Source: Microbacterium enclense
GTDB lineage: Bacteria; Actinomycetota; Actinomycetes; Actinomycetales; Microbacteriaceae
Length of the DNA stretch: 54,165 bases
Assembly (NCBI RefSeq): GCF_004022425.1
Contig: NZ_RBZY01000022.1
Span: 1 to 54,165 of the forward strand
Reading direction: 5' to 3'
Notes under the pieces: model-generated
Seen by the model: the letters and a program-made list of their open reading frames with translations, nothing else
The model's database searches: none
What the model was told of the DNA's origin: nothing
Made by a program: the position numbers and the translations under genes
Shown here: piece by piece, positions 26,571-34,228 of the stretch
Numbering within the stretch: the first letter of the stretch is position 1
Layout: each line of letters starts with the position of its first letter

Positions 26571-27068
26571 GTGCAGCTCGGCGGAATGATCCCTCTCGAC
26601 GCCCTCGTGGCCGTTGCCGACACGATCTTGACCCGCGGGGACGCAGACGGCGACGATCTTCGAGCGGCTACCGAGCGCTTACGTCGACGCGGCGCCGCCG
26701 ACCTCGACGCGGCTCTCGACCTCGCCCGCCCCGGCTGCGAGTCCCCACGCGAGACGGACCTCCGCCTTCTGCTTCACCGCGCCGGATTTCCCGAACCTGA
26801 ACTGAACGGGGATCTCTTTCACGAGGGACGGTTCATCGCGCGTCTGGACCTGGCCTATCGCGAGTACCGCGTCGCCGTCGAGTACGACGGTCGCCAGCAT
26901 GCCTCGATGGAACAATTCCGCCGGGATGCCGACCGCTGGCCAGCCATCGCGGGTGCCGGCTGGCTCCTCATCCGCGTGCTGGACCACCACCTGCAAAACC
27001 CTGAGCGCGATGTCGTCGCGCCCGTGCGCGCGGCTCTGTTCTCGCGTGGTTGGCACCCGAACTCCTGA
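26571..27068 (+). CDS. DUF559 (Vsr-like endonuclease fold) protein, N-terminally truncated
   Basis: A 165-aa remnant or short form of a DUF559 protein. Residues about 60-155 keep the nuclease-like core: E-S-P-R-E-T-D near 60, the R-L-D-L-A-Y segment near 93 with a candidate metal-binding Asp, V-E-Y-D-G-R-Q-H near 104-111, and a C-terminal W-L-L-I-R-V strand. Full-length actinobacterial relatives are about 280-320 aa with an HTH/AbiEi-like N-terminal half. Here only its last part (P-L-D-A-L-V-A-V-A-D) is present. Upstream in frame, a stop at 26529-26531 lies inside palindrome copy A. The start could be GTG 26571 or ATG 26586; neither has a strong ribosome site. It may be a pseudogene, but the catalytic core is unbroken. 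Confidence 0.6.
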   Translation: MQLGGMIPLDALVAVADTILTRGDADGDDLRAATERLRRRGAADLDAALDLARPGCESPRETDLRLLLHRAGFPEPELNGDLFHEGRFIARLDLAYREYRVAVEYDGRQHASMEQFRRDADRWPAIAGAGWLLIRVLDHHLQNPERDVVAPVRAALFSRGWHPNS

Positions 27069-27106
27069 TCCCCATATCGCGAGATCTTGAGTCCGCGCAT
27101 CGCCCC

Positions 27107-27167
27107 GTTCAGTGTCCAGGACACGCGGATGCCACCGAGCCACATCCGCGTGTCTTGGACACTCAAC
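27107..27167. repeat. 61-bp palindromic element, copy B
   Basis: Same architecture and length as copy A: arms starting GTTCAGTGTCC and ending GGACACTCAAC, with a variable centre CCACCGAGCCA. The arms pair over the inner 20 bp with one mismatch. It starts 39 bp after the DUF559 stop. Confidence 0.85.
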
Positions 27168-27182
27168 ACGGGTGGCGCTGGC

Positions 27183-27250
27183 GCACCGGACCGCCCCGCA
27201 CCGCCCCGCACCGCACCGGACCGCACCGGACCGCCCGGACCGCCGGGCGG
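27183..27250. repeat. CACCG/GACCG simple-sequence tract
   Basis: A low-complexity stretch of irregular 5-6 bp units (GCACCG, GGACCG, CCGCCCC) between palindrome copies B and C. It looks like slippage-prone sequence without coding sense. Confidence 0.6.
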
Positions 27251-27271
27251 CGCTCAGCCCCGTCGCCCCAC

Positions 27272-27332
27272 GTTCGGTGTCCAAGACACGCGGATGCGAT
27301 GCGAGCGCGTCCGCGTGTCTTGGACACTGAAC
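27272..27332. repeat. 61-bp palindromic element, copy C
   Basis: Third copy, again 61 bp. The inner 18 bp of the two arms (GTGTCCAAGACACGCGGA and its complement) pair perfectly, and the centre again differs from the other copies. Confidence 0.85.
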
Positions 27333-27364
27333 AGGTACGACGAACGCCAGGCCGACTCCCGGCC

Positions 27365-27384
27365 GAGTGTCTTGGACGCTCGAC
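27365..27384. repeat. Right-arm fragment of the 61-bp palindrome family
   Basis: GTGTCTTGGACGCTC (27367-27381) matches the outer right arm with one change, but there is no left arm next to it. It looks like a decayed or partial copy beside the ccsB 3' end. Confidence 0.55.
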
Positions 27385-27412
27385 TGAGTACGCGAGGCCG
27401 CCCGCGCCGGGG

Positions 27413-28429
27413 TCAGGAGGTCAGGCCGCTGTAGGCGTGCAGACCCTTGAAGAAGACGTTGACGATCGTGAAGTTGAACAGCACCGCGACGAAGCCGATG
27501 ATCGACAACCACGCCGAGCGGGTGCCGCGCCAGCCGCGGGTGGCGCGCGCGTGGATGTATCCCGCGTACAGCACCCAGATGACGAACGTCCACACCTCTT
27601 TGGTGTCGAAGCCCCAGAAGCGGCCCCATGCGTCGTTGGCCCAGATCGAGCCGGCGATGAGAGTGAAGGTCCAGAAGATGAACCCGACGATGGCGAAGCG
27701 GTAGGCCAGCGACTCCAGGGCGTCGGCGTTCGGCAGCGTCTGCAGGAAGCTCCGGCGCGGGGGCGCGGCATCCGTCGAGGCGGCGATCGCGAGCTTGCGC
27801 TCACGGCGCGCCTGCAGCAGCTGCATCACGGAGAGGCCGAACGCGAGGGCGAACAGCGCCGTGGCGAGGGACGCGACGAAGACATGGATGACGAGCCACA
27901 CCGACTTCAGCGGGTCGGCGAGCGGCACGACCTCGACGTGGAACGCCAGCGTCGCGCCGCCCAGCAGCACCACGGCCAGTCCGCTGATGAGCGAGCCGAG
28001 GAAGCGGAGGTCGAAGCGGGTCAGCGCGACGAGGTACACCGCGACGACGAGCAGCACGCCGGTGAGGGCGAACTCGTACATGTTCGACCACGGCACCCGC
28101 TCGGCCGCGATGCCGCGCAGCACGGTCGCGGCGAGGTGGAAGAGGAAGCCGAGCGCGATGAGGGCCGTGCCCATGCGGGCCCACAGGTAGCGCGGCTTCG
28201 TGACCGAACCCCCGGATGCCGAGGCCCCGCCGGACGCGTCGATGACGCCGCCGCCTCCCGCGGTGACGAGCTCGCGCGCGACGACCTCGTCCTTGGCCTT
28301 GATCGCCAGGTCGGAGCGGCGGGCCAGATCGATCGCGTACGCGATGAAGGCGAGCACGTAGATCGCGACAGCCGTCCACACGAGGAGGAGGGAGATCTCG
28401 TCGAGCAGGAGCGGGTCGGTTCCGGGCAT
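27413..28429 (-). CDS. ccsB: System II cytochrome c biogenesis protein CcsB/ResC
   Basis: A 338-aa membrane protein with about eight helices, the haem-handling half of the CcsBA (ResBC) synthetase that attaches haem to apocytochrome c outside the membrane. The tryptophan-rich motif is present near 279-291 as W-G-R-F-W-G-F-D-T-K-E-V-W; the second half usually reads W-G/S-W-D, so Phe replaces one Trp. Conserved His residues occur in flanking helices. It starts at ATG 28429, 4 bp downstream of the resB stop, and is the last gene of the resB-ccsB pair. Confidence 0.93.
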   Translation of the reverse strand: MPGTDPLLLDEISLLLVWTAVAIYVLAFIAYAIDLARRSDLAIKAKDEVVARELVTAGGGGVIDASGGASASGGSVTKPRYLWARMGTALIALGFLFHLAATVLRGIAAERVPWSNMYEFALTGVLLVVAVYLVALTRFDLRFLGSLISGLAVVLLGGATLAFHVEVVPLADPLKSVWLVIHVFVASLATALFALAFGLSVMQLLQARRERKLAIAASTDAAPPRRSFLQTLPNADALESLAYRFAIVGFIFWTFTLIAGSIWANDAWGRFWGFDTKEVWTFVIWVLYAGYIHARATRGWRGTRSAWLSIIGFVAVLFNFTIVNVFFKGLHAYSGLTS

Positions 28430-28433
28430 GGTC

Positions 28434-30143
28434 TCAGTCTACTTTTCCGGTGTCGGGGCGGCTCTGGTCGTCCGGAGCCGGGAGCGAGGAACGGTGCCGC
28501 TCGACCACCTGGTCGACGGCGGCGGCGAGCGTCGGGTCCTCGCCGCGGGCGAGGCCGGCGTACTCGACGCGGATCGCGGATCCCTCCGGCGTCGCCTTGA
28601 CCCACATGCGGCGGCGCGGCACGAAGAGCGCGGCGAGGAGGCCGAGCGTCGCGAGCGTCGCGAAGGCGAGCACCCAGGGTCCGGCGAGATCGCGGTGGAT
28701 CGACAGCGACGCGAACCGTTTGACCGACCCCGCGTAGCCCGTCGCCCCCTCGGGCGCCTCGTTCTCGAACGTGATCGAGCCCAGGCCGTTCGGGAGGTCC
28801 TGTGTGTCGCCCGGCATGAGGGTCAGCGCGGGGGTGCCGCTGTCGCCGCCGGCGATCTGGGTCATGTCGGTCGGGTCGAGGGTGTACACCGACCGCGGGG
28901 TGCCGTCGTCGATGCCGAGGTCGCCGGCGTAGACGCGCAGCGTCAGCACCGGGTACTCGAGATCGCCGTACGTGGAGGTGAGGGCGCCCGAGGTCAGCGT
29001 GTCCATCGTCGGGTAGAAGAACCCGATGAGGCCGAGCTGCTCGGGCATGCCGTCGGCGACCTTGATGACGCCGAGCGAGGTCATGTTGGCATCCTGAGGG
29101 AGGAAGGCCACGGAATCGTGGAACACCTCGACGCCCTCGGCGTTGCGGATCGTCACGGTGGGCGCGTAGCCGTTGCCGAGCAGGTAGACGCGGTCGCCCT
29201 GCACGTCGAGCGGGTGGTTGACGCGCACCTGCCCCTCCTGGCGCTCGCCGCCCGGAGTGAGGGTGGTGACGTTGGCGGCGAAGTCGCCGGCCTGCCCCGA
29301 GCCGGGCTGTCCGGGAGGGACGTAGGTGACGTCGAAGCGGTCGAGCGTCATCGAGTAGGGCGCCAGGGCGTTGCTGTCGACGAAGCGTCCGGGGTTGAAG
29401 GAGGAGTAATCCAGCAGGCTGTTGGTGAACGCCTGCCCCTCCACCAGGACGCGCTGCCCCGTGTAGGTGAAGCCGCCGCCGACGCCGACGGCGATCAGCA
29501 CGCCCACGAGCGCGGCGTGGAAGACGAGGTTGCCGGTCTCGCGGAGGTACCCGCGCTCGGCGGAGACCGAGAAGGTTCCGCGTCCGTCGTACCGGGCGAC
29601 GCGGTAGCCGCTTTTGCGCAGCTGCGCGGCGGCGGTGTCGACGGCGGATGCCGCCACCTCGGAGGCATCCTGCCCCTCGGGCACCGACACGGTCACGGTG
29701 CGGTGGTCGTCCAGACGCGACAGCCGCGCGGGCGTGCGCGGGGGCTCGGAACGCAGCGCCTTCCAGTGGTGCTTCGTGCGCGGCAGGACGCACCCGATCA
29801 GCGAGATGAAGAGCAGGATGTAGATCGCCGAGAACCACGGCGACGTGTAGACGTCGAAGAGGCTGAGGTTCTCCAGGACCGGCGCGAGGTCGGGGTTGTC
29901 GGTGAAGTACTGCGTGACACCGTTCGGGTCGGCGCTGCGCTGCGGCACGAGCGAGCCCGGGACCGCGGCGATCGCGAGCAGCAGCAGCAGGACCAGCGCG
30001 GTGCGCATGCTCGTGAGCTGACGCCACCCCCACCGCAGCCACCCGACGACGCCCAGGCGCGGCGAGGCGATGTCGTCGCCCGAGCCGGGAGCCGCGTCGG
30101 CGTGGTCGGACGGACGCAGCACGCCGTCGGCGGAATCGGTCAT
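28434..30143 (-). CDS. resB: System II cytochrome c biogenesis protein ResB
   Basis: A 569-aa membrane protein that partners CcsB. An acidic cytoplasmic N-terminus is followed by three membrane helices before residue 220, a large external domain (about 220-480), and a last helix near 505-525, which is the ResB layout. I start at the ATG for M-T-D-S-A-D because GAGGG lies 7 nt before it and 13 bp separate it from the ccdA stop; a longer start 11 codons earlier would run into ccdA. It is essential for c-type cytochromes, such as those of the bc1-aa3 respiratory branch. Confidence 0.92.
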   Translation of the reverse strand: MTDSADGVLRPSDHADAAPGSGDDIASPRLGVVGWLRWGWRQLTSMRTALVLLLLLAIAAVPGSLVPQRSADPNGVTQYFTDNPDLAPVLENLSLFDVYTSPWFSAIYILLFISLIGCVLPRTKHHWKALRSEPPRTPARLSRLDDHRTVTVSVPEGQDASEVAASAVDTAAAQLRKSGYRVARYDGRGTFSVSAERGYLRETGNLVFHAALVGVLIAVGVGGGFTYTGQRVLVEGQAFTNSLLDYSSFNPGRFVDSNALAPYSMTLDRFDVTYVPPGQPGSGQAGDFAANVTTLTPGGERQEGQVRVNHPLDVQGDRVYLLGNGYAPTVTIRNAEGVEVFHDSVAFLPQDANMTSLGVIKVADGMPEQLGLIGFFYPTMDTLTSGALTSTYGDLEYPVLTLRVYAGDLGIDDGTPRSVYTLDPTDMTQIAGGDSGTPALTLMPGDTQDLPNGLGSITFENEAPEGATGYAGSVKRFASLSIHRDLAGPWVLAFATLATLGLLAALFVPRRRMWVKATPEGSAIRVEYAGLARGEDPTLAAAVDQVVERHRSSLPAPDDQSRPDTGKVD

Positions 30144-30156
30144 GGTGGTCCCTCGG

Positions 30157-30906
30157 TCAGAGCGGGAGTTCGACACCGCGCATCACCCCCTGGAGATTCG
30201 ACATCCAGGTGCCCCACGCCCCCGTCACCATCAGCAGGCCGAGGACGATCAGCAGCGCGCCGCCCGCGAGGTTGACGACGCGGATGTGGCGGCGGATGAA
30301 CGCCACCGACCGCGTCGCCCAGCCGAAGCCGAGGGCGAGGAGCAGGAACGGGATGCCGAGACCCAGCGAATACGCCAAGCCTAGGAGGGCGGCCCGGCCG
30401 GGGTCGCCCAGGTTGTACGACACCGAGAGGATCGCGGTGAGGGTCGGGCCGATGCACGGGGTCCACCCCACGCCGAGGGCGATGCCCAGCAGCGGGGCAC
30501 CGATGAGCCCGAGGTTGCCGCGGGCCTGGAACCGCACCGACCGCTGCGCGAGGCCGAAGAGGCCGATGAACACGAGTCCGAGCAGGATGATGACGACGCC
30601 CATGACGCGCGTGATGACGTCGGCGTAGCGGATGAAGAACGCCCCCGCCGTCCCGCCGAGGACGTTCACCGCCATGAACACGAGCGTGAAGCCAGCGATG
30701 AACAGCAGCGTGCCGAACACGAGGCGGGAGCGTCCGGGAGCGGATGCCGAGCCCCCGCGCGGCGTCACCGAACCGCCGATGAAGCCGAGGTACCCGGGCA
30801 CGAGCGGCAGCACGCACGGCGAGAGGAAGGAGATCAAGCCGGCGGCGAGGGCGACGGGGATCGCGAGCCACAGGGCTCCGTCGAAGACGAGGGCTCCGGG
30901 AGTCAC
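30157..30906 (-). CDS. ccdA: Cytochrome c biogenesis thiol transporter CcdA
   Basis: A 249-aa membrane protein with six helices. It carries the two conserved Cys segments: S-P-C-V-L-P-L-V-P in helix 1 (Cys near 31) and G-W-T-P-C-I-G-P near 151. These Cys pass electrons from cytoplasmic thioredoxin to the external thiol protein that keeps apocytochrome Cys reduced. The start is a GTG that overlaps the tlpA stop by 4 nt. It works with the TlpA/ResA-like lipoprotein encoded just upstream. Confidence 0.94.
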   Translation of the reverse strand: MTPGALVFDGALWLAIPVALAAGLISFLSPCVLPLVPGYLGFIGGSVTPRGGSASAPGRSRLVFGTLLFIAGFTLVFMAVNVLGGTAGAFFIRYADVITRVMGVVIILLGLVFIGLFGLAQRSVRFQARGNLGLIGAPLLGIALGVGWTPCIGPTLTAILSVSYNLGDPGRAALLGLAYSLGLGIPFLLLALGFGWATRSVAFIRRHIRVVNLAGGALLIVLGLLMVTGAWGTWMSNLQGVMRGVELPL

Positions 30907-31496
30907 GCGCTCTCCGCGGCGACGGTGCGCACCATCGCTTCGAGGATGGATGCCTCGGGGAGTTCACCGATCACGCGGGCGGCGACGCGCCCCTCGCGAT
31001 CGAGGACGAGCGTCGTGGGGGTGGCGTTGATCGGCGTCTTGTCGGCGAAGGCGAGTTTCAGTTCCGCGTCGCCGACGGCGATCAGGCTCGGGTACGACAC
31101 GCCGTTGTCGCGCGCGAACGACAGCGATGTCGCGGGCTGGTCGTACGTGTTGATCCCGAGGAACGCGACGTCCTGCCCCTCGAACGTCTGCGCGGCCTGC
31201 TCGAGACGCGGCGCCTCGATGATGCACGGGCCGCACGTGGCGTACCAGAAGTTCACGACGAGGACGTCACCGGCATAGTCGGCGCTCGTCGCGGTCGCCC
31301 CGTTGTCGAGCGTGCCCGTGAACTCGACCGGTTCCCCTCGGTTCTCCGGGGCGATCTCCTGCGTCTGGAAGCCGTTCGCGGCGATGTAGCCCTTGTTGTC
31401 GCCGGCGCGGTACTGCTCGGCGAGCGGGTCGGCGCTGCACGCGGCCAGCGACACGGCGAGCGCCGCGACCGCGGCGAGGGAGAGGATTCGGCGCAT
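30903..31496 (-). CDS. TlpA/ResA-like thiol-disulfide reductase lipoprotein
   Basis: A 197-aa exported thioredoxin-fold protein. The signal sequence ends in the lipobox L-A-A-C with Cys20, so it is membrane-anchored. The active site W-Y-A-T-C-G-P-C is at 84-91, and the cis-Pro segment N-A-T-P-T lies near 158. It reduces apocytochrome c disulfides with electrons from CcdA. The start ATG overlaps the histidine phosphatase stop by one base (TGATG); the longer open frame is antisense shadow. The unit phosphatase-tlpA-ccdA-resB-ccsB reads as one operon. Confidence 0.92.
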   Translation of the reverse strand: MRRILSLAAVAALAVSLAACSADPLAEQYRAGDNKGYIAANGFQTQEIAPENRGEPVEFTGTLDNGATATSADYAGDVLVVNFWYATCGPCIIEAPRLEQAAQTFEGQDVAFLGINTYDQPATSLSFARDNGVSYPSLIAVGDAELKLAFADKTPINATPTTLVLDREGRVAARVIGELPEASILEAMVRTVAAESA

Positions 31497-32140
31497 CAGA
31501 CGGCTCCTACGTCGACGGCTCCGGCCGTCGCGGCCGGCTCGGCGTACGCCACCTCGACCCAGCGCGACGCACCGGCGGCGCCGTCTCGCCGCTCGAAGCT
31601 CGTCACGCTCGACAGCGCGCACCGGCGCTTGCGGGGATCGTGGCGGGTGGGTTGGCGAGAGAGGGCGAGGTGCGTCACCCAGATCGGGAGTTGGTGCGAG
31701 ACGACGACGACGTCGCCCGACGGCACCCGCTCCCAGGCGTCGGCCATCGCCTCGGTCATGCGCGCGACGATGCGCTCGTACGGCTCCCCCCAGCTGGGGA
31801 CCGCGGGCCGCGCGAGGTGGCGCCAGTTCATGGGGTTCGCGAGCGCCTGCTTCATGCGCCGCCCCTCGAAGACGTTGGTGGGCTCGATGACGCGGTCGTC
31901 GATGAACGGCTCGATACCGAAGAGCGTCACGAACGGTTCCGCGGATTCGCGCGTCCGCTGAAGCGGCGAGACGACGAGTGCACCGATCGGGCGCTCGAGC
32001 CCGTGGACGTAATCCGCGGCCTGCCGTGCCATGCGACGTCCGTCGACGCTCAGACCGAACCCGGGGAGCCGACCGTAGAGCACGCGGCGCGGGTTGTGGA
32101 CTTCCCCGTGGCGCACGAGATGGAGGCGGTCGGCGGGCAC
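31496..32140 (-). CDS. Histidine phosphatase (phosphoglycerate mutase-like)
   Basis: A 214-aa cytoplasmic protein of the histidine phosphatase superfamily. The catalytic R-H-G-E is at 10-13, a second Arg lies in Q-R-T-R-E-S-A near 62, Glu in the S-W-G-E-P-Y-E segment near 120, and the second His in V-S-H-Q near 149. The substrate is not deducible; the gene regularly precedes ccd/res genes in actinobacteria. The start is a GTG. Confidence 0.88.
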   Translation of the reverse strand: MPADRLHLVRHGEVHNPRRVLYGRLPGFGLSVDGRRMARQAADYVHGLERPIGALVVSPLQRTRESAEPFVTLFGIEPFIDDRVIEPTNVFEGRRMKQALANPMNWRHLARPAVPSWGEPYERIVARMTEAMADAWERVPSGDVVVVSHQLPIWVTHLALSRQPTRHDPRKRRCALSSVTSFERRDGAAGASRWVEVAYAEPAATAGAVDVGAV

Positions 32141-32227
32141 GGCGTCCAGTCTACGGGCGGGTGTTGTGGGCCGGCTGAGCGAGGGGCGGCGTTGCTTCGA
32201 CGGTGACGTACCCGGCCGCTCCGGCCG

Positions 32228-32911
32228 TCAGACTTCGCGGCGCGACGCCAGCAGCGACCGGACGCGGACGTACAGGAACCACGCGACGCCGATGGCGACC
32301 GCCGCGATGACGACGTACTGGAGGATGTCGGCGTACTGCTCGATGATGTGCCAGTTCTCGCCCAGCAGGTAGCCGGCGAGGACGAAGATCGTGTTCCAGA
32401 TGAGGCTTCCGGCCGCGGTGAGCAGCCCGAAGCGCCAGAGCGGCATCTTCGCGACGCCGGCGGGGATCGAGATGAGGCTCCGGAAGATCGGCACCATGCG
32501 GCCGAAGAAGACCGCCTTGCCGCCGTGTCGCTCGAACCACGCGACGGTGCGATCGACGTCCTCGGGGTGCAGCAGCGGGACCTTCGCCGCGACCGCGCGC
32601 AGGCGCGCCGCACCGAGCCAGCGTCCGAGGCCGTACAGCGCGAAGGCGCCCACGACGGAGCCGATGGTCGTCCACAGCAGCGCCTCGAACAGGGTGAACG
32701 ATCCGCGGCTGGCGGTGAGCCCGGCCATGGGGAGGACGACCTCGCTGGGCAGCGGAGGGAAGAGGTTCTCGAGGGCGATCGCGACGCCGGCGCCGACCGG
32801 CCCGATGATCTCCATGAGCGAGACTGTCCAGTCGGCGAGCGACGTGAGCCAGGACTGGTCGCCGGGGGTCTCCGCGGACGCACGCGGAAGCGTGAGGGTG
32901 GTGTCGGTCAT
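32228..32911 (-). CDS. DedA-family membrane protein
   Basis: A 227-aa membrane protein of the DedA/VTT family, whose members flip polyprenyl-phosphate or phosphatidylethanolamine-type lipids. The hallmark E-N-L-F-P-P-L-P-S-E is at about 47-56, and the G-R-M-V-P-I-F-R-S-L segment with conserved Arg residues lies near 142. About five hydrophobic stretches are seen. It starts at ATG with GAAGG upstream. A short CGGCCG inverted repeat (32213-32227) directly follows the stop and may act as a weak terminator. Confidence 0.9.
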   Translation of the reverse strand: MTDTTLTLPRASAETPGDQSWLTSLADWTVSLMEIIGPVGAGVAIALENLFPPLPSEVVLPMAGLTASRGSFTLFEALLWTTIGSVVGAFALYGLGRWLGAARLRAVAAKVPLLHPEDVDRTVAWFERHGGKAVFFGRMVPIFRSLISIPAGVAKMPLWRFGLLTAAGSLIWNTIFVLAGYLLGENWHIIEQYADILQYVVIAAVAIGVAWFLYVRVRSLLASRREV

Positions 32912-33023
32912 CGGGTGCCTTCGCGCTCGGTGATCGGCCGCCCGTCCGGACGCCCGCCCGAAGCCTAGGGCCGCCGCCTTCGCGCGACCTGTGAGGCGGG
33001 GGTCGCGGCCGGTGAGGCGGCGG

Positions 33024-33425
33024 TCAGGATGCCGAGACCCCGGCGCCCACGATGGCGGCGGCGATGAACCACGTCGCGGCCATGAGGACGATGCCCACGA
33101 GAGGCACCCAGAAGGTGATGCGGTGCCGCACCAGCCGGATGATCGCGACCACGAGGGCGAGCAGGAGCACGACCCACGGGGCGATGACGGCGAACCACAG
33201 ACCCACGTTCATGACGTCGTAGTTGCACGTCACCGGGCCGCACGCGTCGGAGGCGAAGGCGAGGAAGAACCCGGCGTAGGAGCACGCCAGGGCGGCGAGC
33301 GGCAGGAGGACCAGCAGCACCACCGTCAGCACCAGATCCCATCCCCGGCGCGGTGAACGCGGCGAGCGCTCGGGTCGCAGCGTCCGGTACGAATCCGGCG
33401 AGAGGGAATAGGTCACGGGCCACAT
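33024..33425 (-). CDS. Hypothetical small membrane protein
   Basis: A 133-aa protein I do not recognise. About 28 charged residues (R-P-E-R-S-P-R-S-P-R-R) precede three clear membrane helices (about 30-56, 73-97, 103-130). An external loop between the first two has paired Cys (A-C-G-P-V-T-C-N), possibly a disulfide. It stands alone, divergent from the SAHH-like cluster by 59 bp. A start at the GTG four codons downstream is also possible. Confidence 0.65.
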   Translation of the reverse strand: MWPVTYSLSPDSYRTLRPERSPRSPRRGWDLVLTVVLLVLLPLAALACSYAGFFLAFASDACGPVTCNYDVMNVGLWFAVIAPWVVLLLALVVAIIRLVRHRITFWVPLVGIVLMAATWFIAAAIVGAGVSAS

Positions 33426-33484
33426 CCTAGAGACGCGGCGTCATCGATTCGCGCGGGACCGCCCGCGCACCTTACGTTCGAGCC

Positions 33485-34228
33485 GTGTCGTCCTCCTCGT
33501 CCACCGCCCCCGCCGGGCTCGACGACGTGTTCCCGACCGCGCGCAGGGTGCTCGACGCGCGCGCGGACCGACCCGTCGTCCTCGCCTACGCCGGCGCTCT
33601 GCCGCCCCTGCCCGCCGAGCTCCGCGCCGCCCTGCGCGCGACGTGGGGAGTGGACGTCGTCCACGACCCCGCCGCATCCGACCCGCTGGAGTCCCGGGCC
33701 TTCGGCATCCTGTACGCCCACGTGCGCGCCGAGCAGGTCGTGCTCGCGCTCTCGGCCCGCACGAACCTGACGCTCGCGGGCGGCACCGTGCGTGTCGTGG
33801 GCGACGGCCCCGTGGCCGCCGCGCTCACGACGCTCCTGCGGCGCCTGGGCGCGGCGGTCGTCCGCGCCACCGACGACCCGGTCGAGCGGCTCGCCGCCCG
33901 GCTCGACGGGATCCGGGTCGAGGCGGTCGCGGCGAGCGGCGCCGGATCGCTGACGCTGCTGACCGGAGTCGGACACGACGGCGTCACCGCGACCGCCGTG
34001 GGCGGACTGGTCGCGGACGTCTCGCCCCGACCGGTGGATGCCACCGACCTGCCGTCGCCGCGCCCGCACGTGCGCACGAGTGCGAACGGATCTCTCGTGG
34101 AGATGCCCGGGCCGCTGCCCTCCGAGGGCGAACCGGCCACCGCGATACAGCTCCGGATCGCCGACGCCCTCCTCGCGACGCTTCTCGCGGACACCGACGA
34201 CGCGTTCGCCACGGCGGTGACCCCGTGA
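33485..34228 (+). CDS. Unrecognised Rossmann-fold protein resembling a degenerate SAHH NAD domain
   Basis: A 247-aa soluble protein with no clear family. Residues about 98-150 can be laid directly on the NAD domain of the next gene: G-D-G-P-V-A at 106-111 against G-F-G-R-V-G, then L-G-A-A-V-V-R-A-T-D-D-P against L-G-A-R-V-V-V-T-E-T-D-P. The glycine-rich nucleotide turn and acidic ribose-binding position are thus partly kept, but no SAHH substrate domain is visible. It is joined to the SAHH-like gene by a GTGA overlap, so the two products are likely made in equal amounts, perhaps as a complex. An independent dehydrogenase-type or regulatory subunit is equally possible. Confidence 0.7.
   Translation: MSSSSSTAPAGLDDVFPTARRVLDARADRPVVLAYAGALPPLPAELRAALRATWGVDVVHDPAASDPLESRAFGILYAHVRAEQVVLALSARTNLTLAGGTVRVVGDGPVAAALTTLLRRLGAAVVRATDDPVERLAARLDGIRVEAVAASGAGSLTLLTGVGHDGVTATAVGGLVADVSPRPVDATDLPSPRPHVRTSANGSLVEMPGPLPSEGEPATAIQLRIADALLATLLADTDDAFATAVTP

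Larger units (their letters stand above)
27069..27412. other. 344-bp intergenic repeat region
   Basis: No credible gene is present between the DUF559 stop and the convergent ccsB stop. The region holds palindrome copies B and C, a right-arm fragment, and a CACCG/GACCG-rich simple tract. Open frames crossing it are created by the repeats and give the recurring peptides V-Q-D-T-R and V-S-W-T-L-N, which are not real proteins. Confidence 0.8.

Noticed and set aside
27030..27080. Possible tRNA-like sequence near the DUF559 3' end (GGTTGGCACCCGAACTCC)
   Set aside because: No T-loop consensus, no cloverleaf arms and no acceptor pairing could be formed; it lies within or beside the DUF559 coding end.
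27183..27250. CACCG-rich tract as a CRISPR-like or tandem repeat array
   Set aside because: Units are irregular 5-6 bp with no spacers; it is simple sequence.
27050..28600. Long plus-strand open frame over the ccsB region, and similar frames giving V-Q-D-T-R/V-S-W-T-L-N peptides
   Set aside because: Arises from antisense reading of ccsB in high-GC DNA and from the palindromic repeats; no ribosome site or protein-like composition.
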